Positions 8,453-19,047 are shown, counted from the first letter of the stretch. The stretch is DNA of 64,000 bases from Hymenobacter convexus (GCF_030580955.1 NZ_JAUQON010000003.1:607319-671318); one strand, 5' to 3'. Translations and numbers: made by a program. Notes: generated from the sequence alone by a model not told the origin.

Positions 8453-9478
8453 TCAGTTCTGCGCCGACGACGCCCGGGTGAGCAATTCCGGCCGGAGCAC
8501 GATTTTGCGGGGTGTGCGCGTCTGGGTGTCATTCTGAATCATTTCCAGCAGCAGGCGGATGGCCGCGCCGCCCATTTCCTCGCAGCGCTGGTCGATGGTG
8601 GTGAGCTTGGGCTCGGTGAGCGAGGAGAAAGTTTCGTTGCCGAAGCCGACCAAGGCCACGTCTTGCGGCACGCGTAGGCCCTTTTCCTTAAGGGCATCGA
8701 GCGCCCCCACGGCCGTGAAGTCGCCCGACGAGAAGACGGCATCGGGCGGCTGCGGCAGCGCCAGCAGCTGGCGGATGCCGGCCGCGCCGTCTTCCAACGA
8801 CATGTCGTGGCAGAGCACTACCAACTCTTCTTCCAGCGGTATGCCGGCTTCCTCCAGGGCCTGGCGGTAGCCGGCGTAGCGGTCCTTGAAGATGTTGAGG
8901 TGCTGCGGGCCGCCGAAGTGGGCAATGCGGCGGCGGCCCTGGGCCAGCAGGTGGCGGGTGGCCTCATAGCCGCCGCGCTGGTCGTCCACCACCACGGCGC
9001 TCACCTCGCTGCCATCCAGAATACGGTCGAAAAAAACCAGCGGCAGGTTGCGTTGCCTGGCCTTCTCGAAGTGCTGAAAATCGTGGGTATTGCGCGCCAA
9101 CGACACCAGAATGCCATCGACTTGTGCGTTCATCAGCGTTTCCACGTTTTTGGCTTCGTGGGCGTGGTCTTCGTTGCTCTGGCAGAGCATCACGTTGAAG
9201 CCGGCCTGGTTGGCCACGGCTTCCGCGCCCTTCATTACGAGGGCAAAAAAGTGGCCGTCGATGTTTGGCAGAATGACCCCCAGCGTGTTGCTGCGGCCTT
9301 TGCGCAGGGCAGCGGCCAGGTGGTTGGGCTGGTAGTCGAGCTGCTCGGCCAGCTGCCACACCCGCTGCCGGGTGGCCTCGCTGATGCGCGAATGCCCGCT
9401 CAACGCCCGCGACACGGTCGAAACGGCGAGTTTCAGCTCCTTGGCAATGTCTGAAATGGAGGCGCGTTTGGGCGTCAA
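8453..9478 (-). CDS. LacI-family transcriptional regulator of the galactan locus
   Basis: 341 residues. The N-terminal helix-turn-helix (RASISDIAKELKLAVSTVSR) is classical LacI, followed by a periplasmic-binding-protein-like sugar-sensing domain (LGVILPNIDGHFFALVMKG ... VALVGFGNETFSSLTEPKLT). No ATG precedes the helix-turn-helix. A TTG at 9478 gives MTPKRASISDIAKELK, which matches the N-terminus of the second LacI in the window (MTPVNLKSLAEQLHL). A TTG at 9559 is excluded if the promoter box at 9523-9530 is real. It lies downstream of GH42, galT and galK and probably represses that cluster in the absence of a galactose-derived inducer. Confidence 0.85.
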   Translation of the reverse strand: MTPKRASISDIAKELKLAVSTVSRALSGHSRISEATRQRVWQLAEQLDYQPNHLAAALRKGRSNTLGVILPNIDGHFFALVMKGAEAVANQAGFNVMLCQSNEDHAHEAKNVETLMNAQVDGILVSLARNTHDFQHFEKARQRNLPLVFFDRILDGSEVSAVVVDDQRGGYEATRHLLAQGRRRIAHFGGPQHLNIFKDRYAGYRQALEEAGIPLEEELVVLCHDMSLEDGAAGIRQLLALPQPPDAVFSSGDFTAVGALDALKEKGLRVPQDVALVGFGNETFSSLTEPKLTTIDQRCEEMGGAAIRLLLEMIQNDTQTRTPRKIVLRPELLTRASSAQN

Positions 9479-9522
9479 GGGGATGGGAAAATGGATGAAA
9501 AGGAAGGCCGGGAAGGAAAACG

Positions 9523-9530
9523 CAAAAGTA
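9523..9530 (-). promoter_or_regulatory. Promoter -7 box of lacI (TACTTTTG)
   Basis: An exact TAnnTTTG match lies 45 bases upstream of the TTG start at 9478. It would start transcription near 9516, inside the longer open frame, and so supports the shorter LacI protein. The regulator thus seems to have its own promoter besides read-through from GH42. Confidence 0.5.
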
Positions 9531-9578
9531 GTTCTTTCCTCCGGCCTATCCGCACGCAATAATCATTAATTCTGTTGC

Positions 9579-11735
9579 TTACTCCTGCCACACGGCCACG
9601 CCGCCCGGTTCCAGCTCGCGGGTGCCCACCAGCAGCTTGGCGCCAGCGGGCGCCGGCACGGTTTGCCGGCTGGAAGTGAAGTTAGTAGCCACCCAAAACC
9701 CGTCGCGCCAGTTCACCATGAATTGGTCGGGCAAGTTCTCTACGGCTACGTTGGCGGCGGCGTACACCTGCCGCAGCACGTCGCGCTCCAGGTCGCCGCT
9801 CAGCGACTCGGCGCCCACATAGGTCACCGTGCCCTTGCCCAGCTTGCGCGTGACCACGGCCGCCGCGCCGGCGTAGAACTGGTCGGCGTAGGTGGCCAGG
9901 GTGCTGGTGCCGGCATTGGGCACCAGTTGCTCGCCCCAGCTGCCCCAGTCGTATTTCTTGCCAGCGGCGGCCACCTGCCCCTTCACCTGGCCGGGCAGCA
10001 TGTCGAAGGGCCGGTCGCCGAATTTCGCGCCGATGAGGTCGAGGATGGGCATGGCCCAGGGGCCTTCCCAGAGCATGCCGCGCCGGTCTTTCTGGCCGGT
10101 GCGGGCGCTGAGAATGAGGTGGCCGCCGTTCTGCACGTAGGAGGTCCAGCGGTCTACCAACGTCTTGTCGAGCAATTGGTAAGCTGGCGCTACCAAGAAA
10201 GGGTACTTGCTGAAATCCTGGTCTTCGGTGATGACGTCGACCGGGCAGTTCAGGGTTTTCAGGCCGCGGTAGTAGCGCAGCAGGTGGCCCATGCTGTTCC
10301 AGCGGGTGGTGGAGGTCTGGTTATCGAGGTCGAAGCGGTTGTCGACGTTGTAGAGCAGGGCGGTGCGGCGGGCAGCGTGGCGAGCGGGCATCTGGGCGTT
10401 GGGCTTCCGCAGCTGGCGCAGCTGGTTCACCTCGCGCATGGCCTGGGCGTATTCGAGGCCGCCGGGCAGGGGCGTCACCCCATCGGGCCCCACGAAGCCG
10501 TAGTGGTACAGCTCGCTGCCCGCGCGCGGCTGCCGGTAGCGGTACGAGCAAATCAGGTTCGCGCCCGAGCCGAAAGCGTGCATCAGCCACATGTGCACGG
10601 CACCGGGCTGCGGCTGCGGGTTCACGTCGCCCCAGTTCACCTGGCCGGGCTGCAGCTCCATCACGCCGGAGTAGCCGTTCAGGCTGCGCGTGAAATCGTG
10701 CATGAAGCCCAGCATGGCCCCGTTGCCCAGCCGGAAACCCAGCGGCCCATTCTCCGGAAATACCTCTCCGTGTACGGGGTACACCGTCCAGGTAGTGATG
10801 TCCACATCCTTGCGGGTGAGGGCGGGGTTGATGTCGCGGTGGGTGGCCATGTGGTTGGTAGTCACCCACTGGCGTCGGCTGTGTTGGCGCAGCGTGGCCG
10901 CCTGCTCGCGGATGTAGTCGGCGGCCTCGTCGGCAAACCAGCGCTCGAAATCCAGCAGCGCATGGGGGTTGGGCGTGGCCACCAGCTCGTCCTGATTGGG
11001 GATGCGGACCTGCTCGAAATTCTGGTAGAGCTGCGACCAGAACACGTTGCCCCAGTCGCGGTTCAGGTTGTCGATGGTGCCGTACTTCTGCTTTAGCCAG
11101 GCCTGAAATTTGGCTTTGCTGAAGTCGTCGTAGGAAAACTGCCGGCCGTAGTGGCTCAGCTCGTTGTCAATCTGCCAGCCCACCACGGCCGGGTTCTGCC
11201 CGAAACGCTGGGCCAGCTGGGTGTTGATTTTGGCCACGTACTGCCGGAACAGCGGCGAGCTCCAGTTGCCTTGCTCGCGAGTGCCGTGGGCCTGGCGGCG
11301 GCCCTGGGCGCTCACCATCATGGTTTCGGGGTGGTTTTCGGCCAGCCACACGGGCGGCGCGGCGCTGGGCGTGCACAGCACCACTTTCAGGCCCGCCTGG
11401 CTGGCAAGGGTCACGGCGCGCTCCAACCAGTCTAGGCTGTATTTTCCTTCCTGCGGCTCATACAGGCCCCAGGCAAACTCGCCCATGTGCACAAATTCCA
11501 GACCCAACTTGCGCATGTTGGCGAAGTCGCGCGCCCACTGGCTTTCCGGCCACGCCTCGGGGTAGTAATACACGCCGATGGTCATCATGTCGGCCGCCGG
11601 GAAGTAGTCCGTTGCCGCTTTTGTAGCTGTGGCAGCTTTCGTGGCTTTAGGGGCTTTTTGAGCTGAAGCGGCGGGGGCATTCAGCAGGACGAGGCCGGTT
11701 AGTAGGCTGCCGAGCAGGCGGTATTTGTGGGGCAT
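9579..11735 (-). CDS. Beta-galactosidase, GH42 family
   Basis: 718 residues with a signal peptide (LLGSLLTGLVLLNAPAASAQ). The TIM barrel starts at MTIGVYYYPEAWPESQW. The acid/base Glu is E192 in GWQIDNELSHYG, and the nucleophile Glu is E360 in YSGVMELQPGQVNW. A trimerisation-like domain follows (about 430-620) and then a small C-terminal beta domain. GH42 enzymes release galactose from beta-1,4- or beta-1,3-linked galacto-oligosaccharides, typically the products of GH53 galactanase, which is encoded at 17268. The signal peptide suggests periplasmic action. It is probably co-transcribed with galK and galT, although long palindromes lie in the gaps. Confidence 0.9.
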   Translation of the reverse strand: MPHKYRLLGSLLTGLVLLNAPAASAQKAPKATKAATATKAATDYFPAADMMTIGVYYYPEAWPESQWARDFANMRKLGLEFVHMGEFAWGLYEPQEGKYSLDWLERAVTLASQAGLKVVLCTPSAAPPVWLAENHPETMMVSAQGRRQAHGTREQGNWSSPLFRQYVAKINTQLAQRFGQNPAVVGWQIDNELSHYGRQFSYDDFSKAKFQAWLKQKYGTIDNLNRDWGNVFWSQLYQNFEQVRIPNQDELVATPNPHALLDFERWFADEAADYIREQAATLRQHSRRQWVTTNHMATHRDINPALTRKDVDITTWTVYPVHGEVFPENGPLGFRLGNGAMLGFMHDFTRSLNGYSGVMELQPGQVNWGDVNPQPQPGAVHMWLMHAFGSGANLICSYRYRQPRAGSELYHYGFVGPDGVTPLPGGLEYAQAMREVNQLRQLRKPNAQMPARHAARRTALLYNVDNRFDLDNQTSTTRWNSMGHLLRYYRGLKTLNCPVDVITEDQDFSKYPFLVAPAYQLLDKTLVDRWTSYVQNGGHLILSARTGQKDRRGMLWEGPWAMPILDLIGAKFGDRPFDMLPGQVKGQVAAAGKKYDWGSWGEQLVPNAGTSTLATYADQFYAGAAAVVTRKLGKGTVTYVGAESLSGDLERDVLRQVYAAANVAVENLPDQFMVNWRDGFWVATNFTSSRQTVPAPAGAKLLVGTRELEPGGVAVWQE

Positions 11736-11764
11736 GGGTGGCTTACAGACTTATTGTTAAAATG

Positions 11765-11879
11765 CAGAACGTCATGCTGAGCGCAGCCGAAGCATCTCGC
11801 GTGTGGTAGTAATTCTTTTCTTGCGATTGGATTACTTCAGCACGCGAGATGCTTCGGCTGCGCTCAGCATGACGTTCTG
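11765..11879. repeat. Long dispersed palindrome, copy 2
   Basis: Arms begin CAGAACGTCATGCTGAGCGC and end with the reverse complement GACGTTCTG. The core includes CGAAGCATCTCGCGTG and an AT-rich loop. It separates galT from the GH42 gene inside a probable operon. Confidence 0.9.
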
Positions 11880-11906
11880 AAAAATGATGTTTCCGAAGAT
11901 AACCGC

Positions 11907-12965
11907 CTACTCCGCCGGCACGCCCTTATAATGTACTTCCGACTGCTCGCGCAGGCGCCCGGCGCTGAATTCCGGCGTCACGTCGCGCTGCGGGTCGCCC
12001 AGCATTTCATAGCCCACCATGAACTTGCGCACCGTGGCCGAGCGCAGCAGCGGCGGGTAGAAATGCATGTGCAGGTGCCACTCGGGGTGCTCTTGGCCAT
12101 CGGTCGGGCGCTGGTGCAGGCCGGCCGAGTACGGGAAGCTGATGTTGAACAGGTTGTCGTAGCGGATGGTGAGGCGGCGTACGGCGTCGGCCAGCGCGGT
12201 GCGCTCATCGTCCGTGAGCTGGGTGATGTCCTGCACGGCGCGGCGCGAGATAATGATGGTTTCGAAAGGCCATACTGCCCAAAAGGGCACCAGCACCACG
12301 AAATGTTCGTTTTCGAGCACCACCCGTTCCTTTTTCTCTAGCTCAATTTTCAGGTAGTCGGCCAGCAGCGTGCGGCCGTGCTCCTGGAAGTAGGCCAGCT
12401 GCTGCGTGGTTTCCTTGGCCGGCTCGCCGGGCACGGTGCGCTGGGCCCAAATCTGGCCGTGCGGGTGCGGGTTCGAGCAGCCCATCATCGGGCCCTTGTT
12501 CTCGAAAATCTGCACGTAGTTGATGTCCGGCCGCGCGCCGAGCATGGCGAATTCCTCCACCCACAAATCGACCACCTTGCGGATGGCGGGCACCGTCATT
12601 TGCGGCAAGGTGAGGTCGTGGCGCGGCGAGAAGCAGATGACGCGGCACACGCCCGACTCGGCCTCGGCGCGCAGCAGGCCGCCTTCGTTCAGGCCGCCGG
12701 TAGGCACGTCGGGCGTGAGGGCGCCGAAGTCGTTGTTGAAGACGTAGGTCGACTCGTACTTGGGGTTCTGCTCGCCGCCCACGCGGCTGTTGCCGGGGCA
12801 GAGGTAGCAGGTGGGGTCGTAGGCGGGGCGGTGCTCCTGCTCGGGCTCTTCCTGTTGGCCCTGCCAGGGGCGCTTGGAACGGTGCGGCGAGACAAGGACC
12901 CATTCGCCGGCTAGGGCGTTGAAGCGGCGGTGCGGGTGTTCGGTGGAATCGAAGGAAGCGGACAT
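11907..12965 (-). CDS. galT: Galactose-1-phosphate uridylyltransferase
   Basis: 352 residues, the normal length. It exchanges UMP between UDP-glucose and galactose-1-phosphate in the Leloir pathway. The active-site motif [11 protein letters not shown] (HxHxQ, with the uridylylated His) is intact. Zinc ligands are visible in CYLCPGNSR. The C-terminal domain has the conserved [14 protein letters not shown]. It starts at an ATG and lies between galK and GH42 in the same orientation, so released galactose can be phosphorylated and converted to glucose-1-phosphate in the cytoplasm. No galE or galM gene is in the window. Confidence 0.95.
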   Translation of the reverse strand: MSASFDSTEHPHRRFNALAGEWVLVSPHRSKRPWQGQQEEPEQEHRPAYDPTCYLCPGNSRVGGEQNPKYESTYVFNNDFGALTPDVPTGGLNEGGLLRAEAESGVCRVICFSPRHDLTLPQMTVPAIRKVVDLWVEEFAMLGARPDINYVQIFENKGPMMGCSNPHPHGQIWAQRTVPGEPAKETTQQLAYFQEHGRTLLADYLKIELEKKERVVLENEHFVVLVPFWAVWPFETIIISRRAVQDITQLTDDERTALADAVRRLTIRYDNLFNISFPYSAGLHQRPTDGQEHPEWHLHMHFYPPLLRSATVRKFMVGYEMLGDPQRDVTPEFSAGRLREQSEVHYKGVPAE

Positions 12966-12986
12966 GGAAGAATGGTTTAGTTAGAA

Positions 12987-13094
12987 CGTCATGCAGAGCG
13001 CAGCGAAGCATCTCGCGTGCTGCCACTAACTCCTGACGTCCAAAATATTGATTTGCTATTGCACGCAAGATGCTTCGCTGCGCTCTGCATGACG
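12987..13094. repeat. Long dispersed palindrome, copy 3
   Basis: Arms CGTCATGCAGAGCG and CGCTCTGCATGACG enclose the usual GAAGCATCTCGCGTG core. It lies between galK and galT. Confidence 0.9.
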
Positions 13095-13097
13095 CTA

Positions 13098-14261
<1,164 letters not shown>

Positions 14262-14363
14262 GGAGAGGTGGGGAGAAAGAATAAAGGAAGAAAACTCGGG
14301 CCAACGCAATGGGTTGCGGGCAGCTAAGCTCGGCCACAGGCCAGCCAGGTTGCGTTGGAGGCC

Positions 14364-14371
14364 GAAAAGTA
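14364..14371 (-). promoter_or_regulatory. Probable galK promoter -7 box (TACTTTTC)
   Basis: Seven of eight bases match TAnnTTTG. A TTG lies 22 bases upstream (14394-14396 on the minus strand), within the 17-23 base spacing known for Flavobacterium promoters. The -33 element overlaps the palindrome at 14393-14405. Confidence 0.4.
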
Positions 14372-14392
14372 CTGTCTAACTTTTAAAGGCAG

Positions 14393-14405
14393 GCAATCGA
14401 TTGTC
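14393..14405. promoter_or_regulatory. Candidate LacI operator (GCAATCGATTGTC)
   Basis: A CG-centred palindrome (CAATCGATTG core) lies in the divergent gap between galK and the GH5-like gene. It overlaps the predicted -33 region of galK and lies 24 bases before the GH5-like -7 box. Two similar sites lie before the GH53 gene. CG-centred palindromes of this kind are typical of LacI-family operators; assignment to the LacI at 8453 is inference. Confidence 0.5.
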
Positions 14406-14428
14406 TGGGCTGCGGGGGCTGAATGGCG

Positions 14429-14436
14429 TAATTTTG
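14429..14436 (+). promoter_or_regulatory. Promoter -7 box of the GH5-like gene (TAATTTTG)
   Basis: An exact TAnnTTTG match 38 bases upstream of the GH5-like ATG. A TTG at 14401-14403 gives a spacer of 25, slightly longer than usual. Confidence 0.5.
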
Positions 14437-14473
14437 GGGTGTTTCTTCGGCTTTCTCCCTATCCCGCCCACCT

Positions 14474-17074
14474 ATGTGCAAGCGCCCCACGCTTCTGTTG
14501 CTGCTAAGCTGCTGCTTTCACCTTTTTGCCTGCGCAGAGGCGCTGGCTCAGAAGCCCGCGAAAGCGCCCGGCGGCGACGTATACGTCGATAAAAAAGGCG
14601 TGCTGCGCTGGCAGAAAGGTGGCCAGGAAGTAGCCCTGTTCGGGGTGAACTACACCGCGCCCTTTGCCTACTCCTACCGCGCTCTGCAGAAGCTGGGCGT
14701 GAACCACGAAGAGGCCATTCGGCAGGACGTGTACCACCTGGCCCGGCTGGGGGTCGATGCCTTTCGGGTGCATGTGTGGGACGTGGAAATTACCGACACG
14801 GTGGGCAATTTGCAGGAGAACGAGCACCTGCGGCTGCTCGATTTTCTGGTGAACGAGCTCAAGCAGCGGGGCATCAAAATCATTCTCACGCCCATCGCCT
14901 ACTGGAACAACGGCTACCCGGAAAAGGACACCGGCACGGGCTTTTCCAGCATCTTTTCGAAGGGCGAGGCCTACACCAACCCGCGCGCCATTGCGGCCCA
15001 GGAGCGCTACCTCACGCAGTTCCTCAACCACCGCAATGCCTACACCAAGGCCCTCAACCGCGAAGACCCCGACATTCTGGCCTTCGAGGTGTGCAACGAG
15101 CCGCGCTACCACAAGCCCGAGAGCGAAGTGACCAGCTTTGCCAACCGCATGGCCGCCGCCATCTGGGCCACGGGCTGCCGCAAGCCGGTGTTCTACAACG
15201 TGTCGGAAAACCCCGACGTGTACGAGGCCATCCTTAATGCCAAGGTCGACGGCCTCACTTTCCAGTGGTACCCGCAGGGGCTGGTGGCCAACCACGCGCT
15301 GCGCGGCAACTTTCTGCCTTACGTCGACCAATACCCTATCCCCTACCGTACCGACTCGCGCTTCACGAGCAAGGCCAAAATGGTGTACGAGTTCGAGTCG
15401 GCCGACATTATTCAGCCCATCATGTACCCGTTCATGGCCCGCAGCTTCCGCGAAGCCGGTTTTCAGTGGGCCACTCAGTTTGCCTACGACCCGCTGGCCA
15501 TTGCCTACGCCAACACCGAGTACCAGACGCACTACCTCAACCTGGCCTACACGCCGGCCAAAGCCATCAGCCTGCTCATTGCCGGCAAGGTTTTCCGCAG
15601 CGTGAAGCGCGGCCAGCAGTTCCCGCGCTACCCCCAGGATTCCGTGTTCAGCGATTTCCGCGTGAGCTACCGCCAGCAGCTGAGCGAGATGAACACGCCC
15701 GAGGAATTTTACTACACCGCCAATACCGCCTCGGCCCCCAAACAGCCGGCCAAACTGCAGCACTTGGCCGGCGTGGGCTCCTCCAAAGTGGTGAGCTACG
15801 GTGGCACCGGGGCCTACTTCCTCGACAAGCTGGCGCCCGGCGTGTGGCGCCTTGAGGTGATGCCCGACGCCGTGCCCATCCGCGACCCGTTCGAAAAAGC
15901 TTCGCTCAGCAAGCCCGTGACGCAGATTTTCTGGAATACGCAGCCGCTGACGCTTTCGCTGCCCGACTTGGGCCTTGGTTTCACGCTGAAGGCGCTGGAC
16001 GAAAGCAACTCCTACGAATCGCACGCTACCGATGGGCGCGCTACTGTACGGCCCGGTGTGTATCTGGTGGCCGCAGCCGGCAAGTCGACGGCCGCTTTCA
16101 CGCCCCGCACGGCTTTCAACCACGGGGAGCTGCGCGAATTTGCTGCGCCCAAAGGCTTTGTTTTTCTGGAAGGCGCCCAGCAGCAGGTGCGCCACACGCC
16201 GCCGGTGCAGGCCACGGCCGGGCAGCCCTTGCGCCTGAGCGCCACCCTTAGCGGCGTTGCTCCGGGCGACAGCGTGTTTCTGGTGGCCCAGCACTACTAC
16301 GGCCGCACCCGCACATTGCCCACCACCAGCCCGGCCTACGCCACCTACGAAGCCACCGTGCCCGCCGACCTACTTTATCCCGGCCAGCTCCGCTACTGGC
16401 TGGTGCTGAAACACAGCGCGCAGGTGCTCACCTTTCCCGGCGGTTTCAGCGGCCAGCCGCGCGACTGGGATTATACCCACCAGGAGCATTTTGAGGTGCC
16501 CATTGTGGCGGCCGGCACGCCGCTGCCGCTGTTCCGAGCCAGCCGCGACCAAGAGCATATCGAGGCGCGTAGCGTTATTAACAACTCCTGGACGGACTAC
16601 GTGACCACGCCCGCCGGCACCCTGGCCCTGCGGCTGGTACAGGGGCCGCCGCGCCCCGGCCAGACGGCCCAAACCGGCCCGGCCGCTAGCCTACGGGCAT
16701 ATTTTGGCGACCGGCTGGCGGGCCGTGCGGCCGATGTGGCTGGTTTTAAGGAAGTGGTGGTGCGGGCCCGCAGCAGCCAGCCCGGTGCCCAGGCAAAGGT
16801 GACTTTGACTACCCGCGATGCGGTGACGTACTCGGCCCAACTGCCGCTGGGCGCGGAGCTGCAGGATGTGCGCCTGCCGCTCAGCGCATTCCAGCCCGAT
16901 GCGCTGCTGCTAATGCCCCGCCCCTACCCGGGCTTCAACGCCCTGCAATACCAGCCAGCCAACGCGCCCGCATTCAAGCTGGCTGAAGCCGAAGTGTTGC
17001 AAGTAATTTGGGAAGCTGCCGCGGCTACGGACAAGCCGTTGAGCGTCGACATCGAATCGGTGTCGCTACAGTAG
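14474..17074 (+). CDS. GH5-like secreted glycoside hydrolase
   Basis: 866 residues. The N-terminus is an export signal; C20 in LFAC could be a lipobox, or cleavage could occur after ALAQ, so the location is either lipoprotein or periplasmic. The (beta/alpha)8 domain (about 35-400) shows VALFGVNYTAPFAYSYRAL, the acid/base E209 in FEVCNEPRYH and the nucleophile E306 in KMVYEFESAD. These are the clan GH-A signatures of GH5 or a neighbouring family. About 450 further residues form beta-rich domains of unknown role. The gene is divergent from galK and is followed by GH53, so a role in galactan or arabinogalactan breakdown is likely but the exact substrate is not shown. Confidence 0.75.
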   Translation: MCKRPTLLLLLSCCFHLFACAEALAQKPAKAPGGDVYVDKKGVLRWQKGGQEVALFGVNYTAPFAYSYRALQKLGVNHEEAIRQDVYHLARLGVDAFRVHVWDVEITDTVGNLQENEHLRLLDFLVNELKQRGIKIILTPIAYWNNGYPEKDTGTGFSSIFSKGEAYTNPRAIAAQERYLTQFLNHRNAYTKALNREDPDILAFEVCNEPRYHKPESEVTSFANRMAAAIWATGCRKPVFYNVSENPDVYEAILNAKVDGLTFQWYPQGLVANHALRGNFLPYVDQYPIPYRTDSRFTSKAKMVYEFESADIIQPIMYPFMARSFREAGFQWATQFAYDPLAIAYANTEYQTHYLNLAYTPAKAISLLIAGKVFRSVKRGQQFPRYPQDSVFSDFRVSYRQQLSEMNTPEEFYYTANTASAPKQPAKLQHLAGVGSSKVVSYGGTGAYFLDKLAPGVWRLEVMPDAVPIRDPFEKASLSKPVTQIFWNTQPLTLSLPDLGLGFTLKALDESNSYESHATDGRATVRPGVYLVAAAGKSTAAFTPRTAFNHGELREFAAPKGFVFLEGAQQQVRHTPPVQATAGQPLRLSATLSGVAPGDSVFLVAQHYYGRTRTLPTTSPAYATYEATVPADLLYPGQLRYWLVLKHSAQVLTFPGGFSGQPRDWDYTHQEHFEVPIVAAGTPLPLFRASRDQEHIEARSVINNSWTDYVTTPAGTLALRLVQGPPRPGQTAQTGPAASLRAYFGDRLAGRAADVAGFKEVVVRARSSQPGAQAKVTLTTRDAVTYSAQLPLGAELQDVRLPLSAFQPDALLLMPRPYPGFNALQYQPANAPAFKLAEAEVLQVIWEAAAATDKPLSVDIESVSLQ

Positions 17075-17157
17075 TTTTTTTACTGGAAACTGCATAACTT
17101 TTTGACTCAGCATCGTATTGATGCACTGAGGCACCTCATAGCGGGCTGGTTTTTAAG

Positions 17158-17192
17158 AAATCGATTGTGTTGGGTTGTTCAATCGTTTGCAT
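17158..17192. promoter_or_regulatory. Two candidate LacI operator half-similar sites before GH53
   Basis: GAAATCGATTGTG starts near 17157 and TCAATCGTTTGCA near 17180. Both resemble the CAATCGATTG palindrome at 14393-14405 and share its CG centre. Their place upstream of the galactanase gene fits control by the same repressor. Confidence 0.4.
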
Positions 17193-17231
17193 ACAAATCC
17201 AAGCAGTCCCAAACTCTTACCCGAAATTTTA

Positions 17232-17255
17232 GTTAATGACTTGTCAGTCATTAAC
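17232..17255. promoter_or_regulatory. Perfect inverted repeat in the GH53 leader
   Basis: GTTAATGAC and GTCATTAAC (9-base arms, 6-base spacer TTGTCA) end 12 bases before the GH53 ATG. It may be a protein-binding site or an mRNA hairpin covering the ribosome-binding region. Confidence 0.5.
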
Positions 17256-17267
17256 ATTTCAATTGAC

Positions 17268-19004
17268 ATGAGAAAAACGATACTCTTCCTCACCCTGAGT
17301 TTACTGCTTGGCTTGGCGAACCGCGCGAGTGCCCAAACCACTCCCGCCTTTGCCAAAGGCGCCGACATCAGCTGGGTGACGCAGATGGAGCAGGCCAATT
17401 ACCGCTTCTACAACGAAGCCGGGGTGCAGCAGGACCTGTTCCGGCTGCTGCGCGACCATGACATGAACGCCATTCGCCTGCGCGTATGGGTGAACCCTGC
17501 GGGCGGCTGGAACGGCAAAAACGACGTGATAGCCAAGGCCATCCGGGCCCGTAACCTGGGCTACCGCCTCCTGATTGACTTTCATTACAGCGACACCTGG
17601 GCCGACCCGGCGCACCAGGCCAAGCCCGCCGCCTGGGCCAACTACACCTTTCCGCAGCTGCTCACGGCGGTGTACGACCACACCTACGATGTGCTGGACT
17701 CGCTGAAAGACAACAACATCGTGCCGGAGTGGGTGCAGGTAGGCAACGAAACCAACGACGGCATGCTCTGGCCCGACGGCCGCCGCTCCGTCAACCCCCA
17801 GAATTTTGCCGCCATCATTGACCGGGGCTACGCGGCCGTGAAGGCCGTGAACCCGACTTCCAAGGTTATCGTGCACATCGCCAACGGCTACAACAACAGC
17901 TACTTCCGCAACGTGTTCGACCAACTGGCCGTGAACGGCGCGCGCTACGACGTCATCGGCATGTCGCACTACCCTACGGAGGTGAACTGGCCCACGCTCA
18001 ACGCCCAGATTCAGGCCAACATGAACGACATGGTGGTGCGCTACCCCGGCAAGGAAGTGATGGTGGTGGAAACCGGCATGCCCGCCACCGCCGCCATTCC
18101 CAGCCAGCAAATGCTGCTCGACCTGCTGGCCAAAACGCGGGCCGTATCCGGTAGCAAAGGCCTGGGTGTGATGTACTGGGAGCCGCAGGCCTACAACTGG
18201 ATGGGCTACGGCCTGGGCTTGTGGAATAACAATGGCCAGCCCACCGTGGCGCTCAGCTCGTTTTTAAACACCCCGCCCGCCCCGGGCCTGGTTTACAACC
18301 CCGGCTTCGAATACACCGCCGCCACCCAGACGCCGCTGGGCTGGACCACCGTGTCGAGTGCCGATGCCGACGCCGACCTCACCCAGAACTACGGCCGCGC
18401 CAGCCTCTACCAGCTAGGCCACCAGAAAGCCACCGCCTACCAGGTGCGCACCTACCAGCTGCTCAGCAACGTGCCCAACGGCACCTACACGCTGCGCGCC
18501 TGGGCCCAGAGCACCGGCGGCCAAACCACCTGCCAGCTCTACGCCAACGGCTTTGGGGGCACCGAGCTGGCCACCACGCTGCCCACTGCCAGCAACTGGG
18601 TGCAGGTGCAGGTGCCGGGCATTGTGGTGACGAACGGGCAGTGCGAAATCGGCCTGCGCTCCAATGCGGGTGCTAACCAGTCGGCCAGTCTCGATGATGT
18701 AGAATTTGTGGCTACCACCACCACGGCCACGGCGGCGGCCACCTCCCAGTTGGCCGCGCAGGTATTCCCCAACCCCACGGCCGGCCTGCGCACGCTGGCC
18801 TTCAGCCTGCCCCGCGCCGAAACGGTGCAGGTGGCGCTCTACAGCCTTACCGGGCAGCTGGTGCGGGTGGTAGCCGGGCCGCAGCGCCTGGCCCAGGGGC
18901 CGCAACTGGTGCGCTGGGAAGCCCCAGGGCTGGCATCGGGCACTTACTTCTTAAAAATCACCCACGGCGACCTGACCGAGGTCGTGAAGGTGGTTCAACT
19001 CTAG
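17268..19004 (+). CDS. Arabinogalactan endo-beta-1,4-galactanase, GH53, T9SS-exported
   Basis: 578 residues from the ATG at 17268, which begins a clean signal peptide (MRKTILFLTLSLLLGLANRASAQ). The GH53 domain (about 24-340) has FAKGADISWVTQME at its start, the acid/base E161 in WVQVGNETNDGMLWP and the nucleophile E268 in VMVVETGMPAT. A carbohydrate-binding-like beta-sandwich follows (about 350-510, YNPGFEYTAATQTPLGW). The last 70 residues are a T9SS type A sorting domain (VFPNPTAGLRTLAFSLP ... GTYFLKI). The enzyme should cut beta-1,4-galactan at or outside the cell surface and feed GH42. This is the most informative gene for the substrate of the locus. Confidence 0.92.
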   Translation: MRKTILFLTLSLLLGLANRASAQTTPAFAKGADISWVTQMEQANYRFYNEAGVQQDLFRLLRDHDMNAIRLRVWVNPAGGWNGKNDVIAKAIRARNLGYRLLIDFHYSDTWADPAHQAKPAAWANYTFPQLLTAVYDHTYDVLDSLKDNNIVPEWVQVGNETNDGMLWPDGRRSVNPQNFAAIIDRGYAAVKAVNPTSKVIVHIANGYNNSYFRNVFDQLAVNGARYDVIGMSHYPTEVNWPTLNAQIQANMNDMVVRYPGKEVMVVETGMPATAAIPSQQMLLDLLAKTRAVSGSKGLGVMYWEPQAYNWMGYGLGLWNNNGQPTVALSSFLNTPPAPGLVYNPGFEYTAATQTPLGWTTVSSADADADLTQNYGRASLYQLGHQKATAYQVRTYQLLSNVPNGTYTLRAWAQSTGGQTTCQLYANGFGGTELATTLPTASNWVQVQVPGIVVTNGQCEIGLRSNAGANQSASLDDVEFVATTTTATAAATSQLAAQVFPNPTAGLRTLAFSLPRAETVQVALYSLTGQLVRVVAGPQRLAQGPQLVRWEAPGLASGTYFLKITHGDLTEVVKVVQL

Positions 19005-19047
19005 TCAGCTCATTCTCAAACCATTTTTTCACTTATTCAAAATTCCC

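Noticed and set aside
9479..9559. Longer LacI start
   Set aside because: It begins with TTG, adds Phe-rich residues not seen in LacI proteins, and lies over a likely promoter box.
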